Below, piece after piece: positions 47,516 through 53,138 of a DNA stretch of 53,138 nt (positions are counted from its first letter, which is position 1; the number at the start of each line of letters is the position of its first letter). The position numbers and the translations under genes are program-made. The stretch comes from a virus, in the IMG/VR virus record IMGVR_UViG_3300017737_001433, positions 1-53,138 of that record. One strand, 5' to 3'. The notes beneath the pieces were generated by a model that was not told the DNA's origin, ran no database searches, and saw only the letters and a program-made list of their open reading frames with translations.

Positions 47516-48925
47516 CTACATCTTAAAGTTTTGGAACTTGTGGTTCTCTGCTGCGACTCGTTGTCCTGATGGACTACGATCAAATAGTGGTTTGTCATCC
47601 CACCCCTTATCCTGATCATTCGGAATCATTTCCTCGTCATCATCATCGGACAGACGCATCTTACTGCGTTCAACCTTGACAGTGAATCGGTTATGTCGTG
47701 TCAGGTCATTGTATCGGTTCTTCAACTGCTTGACCATGATCTTACCTAGACTGTTCAACTCGTCGTTAGAGATCAGGGCAAACATCAGGTCAGCCGTTGC
47801 GGGTAGACCGAATGATTCTGAAGTATCCTCCAGACCGACATCATCATTGTTGTACCCACCACGAGTAGTCTGGGTAGCAGACATAATCGGCAGATTGAAC
47901 TCAACAGCAAGACCACGCATCTCTTCTGCAATACTCTTGATATAAGAGTAAGAGTTGATAGCACCACCCATACCCTTCATACGAGACGAAGCACAGATGT
48001 TCAGATAGTCAATAAAGATCAACTGAGGCACAAAGTTCTTCTTCAGTTTCAGTTCATTCAACAGTGCACGGAAGTGACTGGTGTTTGCCTGTCCGGTAGG
48101 ATACTCTTTGATGATCAGTTTACCTTGGGTCTTCGCAGCGATCTGGGATACCTTATCAGTAAACATTTCTCTGGACAAGTTCTCTAACTGGTCAATCGGT
48201 ACGTTCAATAGGTTCGCGTCGATACGTTCCGCGATACGTTCCTCAGCCATCTCCATAGTGATGTAGAGTACATTATGTCCTTGACTCAGTGCACCGGCAG
48301 CGACATGACACATGAACAGAGACTTACCGACACCAGTACCAGCCAGTGCAATATTGAGCGTCTTGTTGGGTAAACCACCTTTAGTGATTTCGTTAAAGTA
48401 GTCCAAGTCAAATGGTATTCTCTCTTCTTGTTCATGATAGAAGTCGTACCGACTATCAACATTCTCAAGATAGTCGTGACCAATGTTAGTGTCGAAGGTC
48501 ACACCCAGTGCCTTACTCAATACATCAGGAATTGCATTCTTCTGCATGGTCGCATGTTTCCCATCAATGATATTGATAGACTCCATGACTGCATTGTAGA
48601 CTGCACGATCCTGACACCATTTCTCGGTGCGTTCAACCAACCACTCAAGGTTCTCAGGTTCTGCTGTAAAGATGTTTGGTAGAAGATCTACTGCAACACG
48701 ATAGTTATCTTCACTCAGAGATTGATTCTCATCGATCTCAATCTTGAATGCTTCAAGACTCGGTAGTTTGTTGTACTTCGCGACAAACTTAGTAACTTCT
48801 TTGAAGAGTCCTTTATAGACCCCGTCAAAGTAGTCGGGTGTTATAAACGGAAGAACCTTCCGCATATAGGGTTCATTGGTTAGAAGGTTCCGTAGTACCG
48901 TCTGCTCCAAGTTGATATTCTGCAT
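47516..48925 (-). CDS. Replicative DNA helicase (T4 gp41/DnaB family)
   Basis: A 469-residue protein. Walker A AGTGVGKS (195-202) follows a DnaB-like N-terminal domain. Walker B reads PQLIFIDYLNIC, and MKGMGGAINSYSYIKSIAEE and SATQTTRGGY match RecA-fold motifs 3 and 4. It is the hexameric 5'-3' fork helicase. A possible promoter inside the upstream gene starts about 100 nt before its ATG. It overlaps that gene by 53 nt. Confidence 0.92.
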   Translation of the reverse strand: MQNINLEQTVLRNLLTNEPYMRKVLPFITPDYFDGVYKGLFKEVTKFVAKYNKLPSLEAFKIEIDENQSLSEDNYRVAVDLLPNIFTAEPENLEWLVERTEKWCQDRAVYNAVMESINIIDGKHATMQKNAIPDVLSKALGVTFDTNIGHDYLENVDSRYDFYHEQEERIPFDLDYFNEITKGGLPNKTLNIALAGTGVGKSLFMCHVAAGALSQGHNVLYITMEMAEERIAERIDANLLNVPIDQLENLSREMFTDKVSQIAAKTQGKLIIKEYPTGQANTSHFRALLNELKLKKNFVPQLIFIDYLNICASSRMKGMGGAINSYSYIKSIAEEMRGLAVEFNLPIMSATQTTRGGYNNDDVGLEDTSESFGLPATADLMFALISNDELNSLGKIMVKQLKNRYNDLTRHNRFTVKVERSKMRLSDDDDEEMIPNDQDKGWDDKPLFDRSPSGQRVAAENHKFQNFKM

Positions 48926-49280
48926 GTAAGTCCTCTAATGTATCTTCGGTAGCAAGGAGTTGATTTGTCTTCTCATCCCGTGCAATCATTGTTCCTTCGG
49001 TGATAGACAGTTCTATCACCGCACCCAGTATTCTACCAACATATGCTTGAAATGTCAAGTCTTCTGTTGTTAAATCTGCGTCTGGGGTGGAAACAATAGT
49101 GAAGTTGAAGGTGATGTGTCCATCATCCTCATCAATCGCGTCAAATGAAATGGTACCGAAGGAGATAACCGTTTCAGGGTACTCCTCCAGTAGTCTAATA
49201 TTCCAACCATGAATGTCATCGGAAGGGATGATCTCATAGTGGACATGTTCACTGAGCATGTCATCAATATCATTCGACAT
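48873..49280 (-). CDS. Conserved protein between UvsX and helicase
   Basis: 135 residues from ATG 49280 (MSNDIDDMLSEHVHYEIIPS). Acidic and mostly beta (ETVISFGTISFDAID, HITFNFTIVSTPD). A T4-like marine phage conserved protein of unknown function. It overlaps both uvsX (11 nt) and the helicase gene (53 nt), which suggests a replication accessory. Confidence 0.6.
   Translation of the reverse strand: MSNDIDDMLSEHVHYEIIPSDDIHGWNIRLLEEYPETVISFGTISFDAIDEDDGHITFNFTIVSTPDADLTTEDLTFQAYVGRILGAVIELSITEGTMIARDEKTNQLLATEDTLEDLHAEYQLGADGTTEPSNQ
49030..49058 (-). promoter_or_regulatory. Sigma70-type promoter before the helicase gene
   Basis: -35 TTGACA (49053-49058), spacer 17, -10 TAGAAT (49030-49035), inside the upstream coding region. 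It can transcribe the helicase gene with a leader of about 100 nt. Confidence 0.6.
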
Positions 49281-50319
49281 TGGCAATTTCTTCCATATCA
49301 ACCTTTTGTGCTAGACCGATAGAGTATTGTGATTTCAAGAAATCAGCAAAGTCTGTCTCCGCAAAGATAGGTGCCCAGAACTCTTCTTTGAGTGTATCTG
49401 CTAACCGTACTTTAGGTTCAAGTATCTCTCCAGTTTTCCGATCAACACGAGCGTACCAACCATTGGAAGGTTTAGTACAATAGTTACCAACAAGAGCAAC
49501 GTCCAGAAGCCCAGAATAACGTTGTACACCACCTTCCCAAGAAACTGAGATAGGGATCTTAGATTTCTCTTTAACATAACGAGACTTCTCCACATTGATG
49601 ACGAAGTGATACCCTTTGATCTCAGTACCGACTTTATCTTGTTGTCTTCCAAGAATCCAGATGTTATCAGCACTGTAGTAAATACCAGTACCTCCACCTA
49701 CGATATCTTTGGGAAAGAGACCGATTTCTTTATAAGTGTGGTTGACGGCAAGCATGGGAATGTTCTTCATAGTCAAGTACGGAGTGCACATTCTGAACAA
49801 ACCCTTTAACGCTTTAGCACGGGACATATCTGCCACAGACTTCTCGTTGAGTGCATCCTCCAATTCCTTCTTGGATGCGAGATTACCAATCGAATCAATA
49901 ACGATAATAACGTCATCGCTCCGGTCAAGTTCTTCAAGTTGATTGATTAGATCAATCTTGAGTTCCTCGACATTGGCAATGGGCGTATGCAACACCCTGC
50001 TGGTGTCAATTCCAAACTGTTCAAAGTAAGATTGGGGACTACCAAACTCACTATCATAAAACAGCATAACTGCATCTTTCTTAGCCTTCAAATAAGCACC
50101 CGCCATTAGCAGGGCAAATGAAGTCTTAAAGTGCTTGGAAGGCCCAGCAAGAACTGTTAGGCCAGGCGTGACACCACCGTCAATACTTCCGCTCAACGCG
50201 ACATTCACCATTGGAACATCGGTTGGCACCATATCTTGTTCTGTAAAAAACTTACTCCGATCCAAAACCTCAGTGGTTTTAATCTTACTGTTTTTCTTCA
50301 GTTTGTCCATAATCGACAT
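49270..50319 (-). CDS. uvsX: UvsX-like RecA-family recombinase
   Basis: 349 residues from ATG 50319 (MSIMDKLKKNSKIKTTE), with an AGAGG ribosome site 9 nt upstream. Walker A VLAGPSKHFKTSFALLMAG and Walker B DVIIVIDSIGNLASKKE are intact. AVNHTYKEIGLFPKDIVGGG is the L2-like loop. It drives strand invasion for recombination-dependent replication with the helicase and primase nearby. Confidence 0.92.
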   Translation of the reverse strand: MSIMDKLKKNSKIKTTEVLDRSKFFTEQDMVPTDVPMVNVALSGSIDGGVTPGLTVLAGPSKHFKTSFALLMAGAYLKAKKDAVMLFYDSEFGSPQSYFEQFGIDTSRVLHTPIANVEELKIDLINQLEELDRSDDVIIVIDSIGNLASKKELEDALNEKSVADMSRAKALKGLFRMCTPYLTMKNIPMLAVNHTYKEIGLFPKDIVGGGTGIYYSADNIWILGRQQDKVGTEIKGYHFVINVEKSRYVKEKSKIPISVSWEGGVQRYSGLLDVALVGNYCTKPSNGWYARVDRKTGEILEPKVRLADTLKEEFWAPIFAETDFADFLKSQYSIGLAQKVDMEEIANVE

Positions 50320-51196
50320 TGTTTGATTCCTCTCTTTCATCTAGGTCATATTGTTTGCGATAATCGTTGTTTATTTTAACACATTTATCAATCAATGTCA
50401 AGTCTTTATCGAAGATTGTGAACGCTTTCGTATCCTTGGGGAAACACGCACCACCAAATCCACGTTTGCTATCGTAGCCAGGAACACGAGTATGACCTAT
50501 GCCGATCCTCTTATCACGACCAATTGCCTTGGCAACCGTAGGATAGTTACAACCGAAGTTCTGAAGTGAATCATATAGTTGATTGAAGAATGTTACTTTC
50601 ATAGCAAGATACGAGTTCACACCATATTTAATATATGCCGCCTCGGGCCCTGAACAGAAAAGAAATTCAGTCGCGTTACATAGACTGTATACATCATATA
50701 ACTGTGCGACACCTTGACAGGCATCAGGATGACCACCAAGAACATGATACTCAGCGTTGACGAACTGTTCCTTAGCATTTGATTCAGTCAAGAACTCAGG
50801 GTTGATAGTCAATCGTTTCAGATCATCCTCAAACAGTGAGTTGTAAAGTCTATCAACAATGTCCGGTGTGATTGTTGACTTGATAACAACACCACCTTCA
50901 GTATGTTCGATAAGTTTAAGTGCAGCATCCTCTACAATAGAGGCATCAACGAACCCACTATCTGCCATAGGTGTAGGCGCACATATGAAAGAAACATGTG
51001 GGGCCCATTCAATCAAATCATCAATAGTTGTGTTGTACTTGGGGTCAACATAGAACTTCTCGATCTCAGGGTGAGTAAATGCATAGTCCACTGCACCACC
51101 AACAAACCCATGGCCTACAATACCAATCTTTAGTTTACCCATCACCTCCTGCACAGTTCCATCAGGATTCATATTTCTCATACCATCATCGGCCAT
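50285..51196 (-). CDS. UDP-glucose/GDP-mannose 6-dehydrogenase-like protein
   Basis: 303 residues from ATG 51196 (MADDGMRNMN), with GGAG 8 nt upstream and TAATG coupling. IGIVGHGFVGGAVDYAF is the Rossmann NAD loop, INPEFLTESNA follows, and the catalytic cysteine is in GFGGACFPKDTKAF. It lacks the C-terminal UDP-sugar-binding domain of full-length enzymes (390-440 residues), so it is a two-domain form. With the neighbouring epimerase it would make uronic-acid nucleotide sugars. A promoter for uvsX lies in its 3' end. Confidence 0.82.
   Translation of the reverse strand: MADDGMRNMNPDGTVQEVMGKLKIGIVGHGFVGGAVDYAFTHPEIEKFYVDPKYNTTIDDLIEWAPHVSFICAPTPMADSGFVDASIVEDAALKLIEHTEGGVVIKSTITPDIVDRLYNSLFEDDLKRLTINPEFLTESNAKEQFVNAEYHVLGGHPDACQGVAQLYDVYSLCNATEFLFCSGPEAAYIKYGVNSYLAMKVTFFNQLYDSLQNFGCNYPTVAKAIGRDKRIGIGHTRVPGYDSKRGFGGACFPKDTKAFTIFDKDLTLIDKCVKINNDYRKQYDLDEREESNNVDYGQTEEKQ
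50373..50401 (-). promoter_or_regulatory. Sigma70-type promoter of uvsX
   Basis: -35 TTGACA (50396-50401), spacer 17, -10 TAAAAT (50373-50378), inside the 3' end of the dehydrogenase gene. Leader of about 50 nt to uvsX. Confidence 0.75.
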
Positions 51197-52134
51197 TATT
51201 TTACTCCGTAATATTCTTTGTACCATCGAACAAAGGCACCAACACCCTGTTCAATATCCACTTTGGGTTCATACCCTAGTTCTCTAATTTTTGTTGTATT
51301 ACTCCATGTTTCAAGAGTGTCAGCAGGATGTCGAGGCGCGAGAACTACATCTGCCTCTCTTCCTAGTTCCTTACTTATGCACTTAATAAAATGCATCAGT
51401 TGAACTTGTTTACCTCTACCTATATTGTAGATAGAATTGTTTTCTGTATTGGAGAACATTGCAAGTTTGATACCCTCAATGATATCCCCAATATAGGTAA
51501 AGTCTCGTTTCATCTTACCGTAGTTGTATGCCTCAATAGGTTCACCCTTGACAATCGCATCAGTAAACTGGAACAACGCCATATCAGGTCTACCCCACGG
51601 GCCATAGACGGTAAAGAATCGAAGACCCACATTGTACAAACCAGAGATGTTGAACTGACATTCATTGATGTACTTGGTGTAGGCATAGGCATTCAACTGG
51701 TGTCCAGTCACCTCACTCTCAATCCACCCAGTTTTAGGAATAGGTGTACCACCATAGACTGAACTGGTAGATGCATATATCACCTTCTGTACATCATACA
51801 TCTTGCAGACTTGGATCAGGTTCTGAGTAGCATCAATGTTGTCTTTATGGTAGATAACCTCTTTACCAAAAGAGTCTCGTACATTCGCACGAGCAGCAAG
51901 GTGCATGACGATGTCGGGACGAATAGCACCAAATGCACCATCTAGATCGTTAAAGTTCTTTAGGTCACACGGAAATACATGATTACCATGTGATATGACT
52001 CGTTCCTTTTTTAGACTAGGATCATAGAAGTCGTTGAAGTTGTCTATACCTACAACATCAAAACCATCATCCCTCAGTGATGCCATAAGGTGAGTGCCAA
52101 TAAATCCTGCCGCACCCGTGACTAGTATTCTCAT
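51196..52134 (-). CDS. NAD-dependent nucleotide-sugar epimerase (UDP-glucuronate 4-epimerase-like)
   Basis: A 312-residue short-chain dehydrogenase of the epimerase type. TGAAGFIGTHL is the NAD loop (residues 6-16), then STSSVYGGTPI and the catalytic Tyr/Lys in YAYTKYINE. RFFTVYGPWGRPDM is characteristic of UDP-glucuronate 4-epimerase-like enzymes. Full length for the family. Its position beside the dehydrogenase suggests a two-step UDP-glucose to UDP-galacturonate route. Confidence 0.88.
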   Translation of the reverse strand: MRILVTGAAGFIGTHLMASLRDDGFDVVGIDNFNDFYDPSLKKERVISHGNHVFPCDLKNFNDLDGAFGAIRPDIVMHLAARANVRDSFGKEVIYHKDNIDATQNLIQVCKMYDVQKVIYASTSSVYGGTPIPKTGWIESEVTGHQLNAYAYTKYINECQFNISGLYNVGLRFFTVYGPWGRPDMALFQFTDAIVKGEPIEAYNYGKMKRDFTYIGDIIEGIKLAMFSNTENNSIYNIGRGKQVQLMHFIKCISKELGREADVVLAPRHPADTLETWSNTTKIRELGYEPKVDIEQGVGAFVRWYKEYYGVK

Positions 52135-53090
52135 TATCCGTTCCTGTAAATGTATTCCAATGCCCTATCCGCCTCTTTATCTAGGGGTCTGTTTTCATAC
52201 CAGTTACCAGTCTCCATATCCAACTGACTACACATCTGAGAAATCTGACCCGCAGTAATAGGGTAACCCTTGGAGACGGCATTACCCGCGATAGCAATCA
52301 TGATCTGGTACATCTTGTGATACCAACCAGTACCAGTGATTGCACGATACTCAAGTGTGAGTCGTTTGGGGAAGAAGGGGCAGTCGTGATATGATGTCCA
52401 AGTGATATCGGTATTGTCCAGTGAGTTCTTACGATGTTCGATCACGGCCTTCTGCAACTCAGGTGGCAGTCTGTCCATGAATGTCTTACCTTGCGGTTCA
52501 ACAAACGAATACTTGTTCATCAACATGTCAGGGTCTAGTTTGACCCCATCATTAGTGAAGATGAAACTGTATGCGTCTGGATACTGTGCGGGGACATAGT
52601 ACATACGGGACAGGTCTTTGGTCTGCTTGTCACCAAGTTCATCGAACTGCTTGTTCATGGCAAACCAGAAGTGTGCCAGATCTTTACTCTCGACAGTACG
52701 AGTCAAAGGGAACACTAGACGGAACTTGGGTTGCTCGTAGGTAGACGATGCGGTATTGTAACACACATAGTAGAACCGACCAAACTTCTCTTGTAGTTCC
52801 CGTTGTAGGCACTCGACAGGTGTTAGAACACTATCACTCCGTACCATATAACTATCGACATCAAGGCAAGCCCAACCGCCCCATAGAGCAACACTTTTAT
52901 TAGACCTTGTAGTATCGGCATGATAAGTAGCAGGACTAATAAGCACAGAAGAATTACTTCCACCTTTTCTACCCTCCTTTTGGGATAGTTCATAAAGTAA
53001 GTTCTCAAACGTATCCCACGTATCGAACTCCATCCTCCGGTGAGTCTGGTTGTCAAACGTGTTCTTGAATATTGTAAGAGAATATTTCAT
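52134..53090 (-). CDS. Primase-polymerase-like (AEP) protein
   Basis: 318 residues from ATG 53090 (MKYSLTIFKNTFDNQ); a TTG frame further upstream would run through its own promoter. ALWGGWACLDVDSYMV gives the D-x-D metal pair of archaeo-eukaryotic primases, then CYNTASSTYEQPKFRLVFPL and TKDLSRMYYVPAQYPD. It probably makes primers together with the nearby helicase and UvsX. Only the catalytic half is recognisable, and the family call is by motif. Confidence 0.7.
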   Translation of the reverse strand: MKYSLTIFKNTFDNQTHRRMEFDTWDTFENLLYELSQKEGRKGGSNSSVLISPATYHADTTRSNKSVALWGGWACLDVDSYMVRSDSVLTPVECLQRELQEKFGRFYYVCYNTASSTYEQPKFRLVFPLTRTVESKDLAHFWFAMNKQFDELGDKQTKDLSRMYYVPAQYPDAYSFIFTNDGVKLDPDMLMNKYSFVEPQGKTFMDRLPPELQKAVIEHRKNSLDNTDITWTSYHDCPFFPKRLTLEYRAITGTGWYHKMYQIMIAIAGNAVSKGYPITAGQISQMCSQLDMETGNWYENRPLDKEADRALEYIYRNG

Positions 53091-53097
53091 TGTGTGT

Positions 53098-53126
53098 ATA
53101 GTAACAGGCCGGGCAGGGTTTGTCAA
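53098..53126 (-). promoter_or_regulatory. Sigma70-type promoter of the primase operon
   Basis: -35 TTGACA (53121-53126), spacer 17, -10 TACTAT (53098-53103). It directly precedes the primase ATG. Confidence 0.75.
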
Positions 53127-53138
53127 GTACTAATTTCC

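Noticed and set aside
1-53138. tRNA genes, CRISPR array, integrase, att sites or insertion sequences
   Set aside because: No cloverleaf-like gap, no spaced repeats and no recombinase or transposase frames were seen. Intergenic gaps are all under about 110 nt.

Overview
The window looks like about 53 kb of a large, strictly lytic, T4-like marine myovirus. Support comes from T4-type replication and nucleotide genes (a UvsX-like recombinase, a gp41/DnaB-type helicase, NrdA/NrdB, ThyX, PhoH), T4-type late promoters (TATAAATA), tightly overlapping genes (ATGA and TAATG junctions), small phage families known from marine myoviruses, and almost complete minus-strand coding. I see no terminase, portal, capsid or tail genes, no tRNA, no CRISPR array and no integrase. 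The host cannot be fixed from sequence. A lipoprotein spanin, an outer-membrane curli-type secretion channel and a respiratory-type alternative oxidase point to a Gram-negative respiring heterotroph, and no photosynthesis genes are visible.

Layout, left to right; almost everything is read from right to left. 1-9.9 kb: accessory and surface-modification island (partial P-loop protein, glutamine amidotransferase, ferritin-like diiron protein, alternative oxidase, several glycosyltransferases, radical SAM enzyme, 2OG oxygenase, carbamoyltransferase, HAD hydrolase). 9.9-16.5 kb: M15 endolysin, PhoH, many small conserved phage genes, and an adenylating-enzyme/SGNH/adenylating-enzyme trio. 16.5-19.5 kb: NrdB and a NrdA with an inserted glutaredoxin. 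19.5-21.4 kb: lysis cassette (overlapping spanins, holin-like protein, barrel-like protein, DUF1353 protein). 21.4-31.9 kb: late virion-associated genes, many starting with a T4 capsid-targeting-like peptide, including nucleotidyltransferase-like, ligase-like and nuclease-like proteins. 31.9-37.5 kb: exonuclease, SHMT, SprT-like protease, DUF932, small early genes and oxygenases. 37.5-42.8 kb: a late operon of two small membrane proteins, CsgF, CsgG, a curlin-like protein, a FecR protein and a CHASE2-adenylate cyclase. 42.8-43.8 kb: the only two plus-strand genes (membrane protein, fatty-acid desaturase), driven by a back-to-back late promoter. 43.8-53.1 kb: small early proteins, oxygenases, ThyX, helicase, UvsX, two nucleotide-sugar genes and a primase-like protein.

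Two promoter classes are visible. Twelve sigma70-type promoters (-35 TTGACA or a close variant, a spacer of exactly 17, a -10 near TATAAT) sit before early and middle genes, three with a shared leader. TATAAATA-type late promoters serve the virion, curli and lysis-side genes. Several of these lie exactly 5 nt before an ATG, which predicts leaderless late mRNAs. SHMT, ThyX, NrdAB and glutaredoxin together form a dTMP/dNTP supply set. The most unusual parts are the curli-FecR-CHASE2 cyclase operon, the cohort of capsid-targeted nucleic-acid enzymes, the alternative oxidase, and a 15-residue peptide with eight cysteines.
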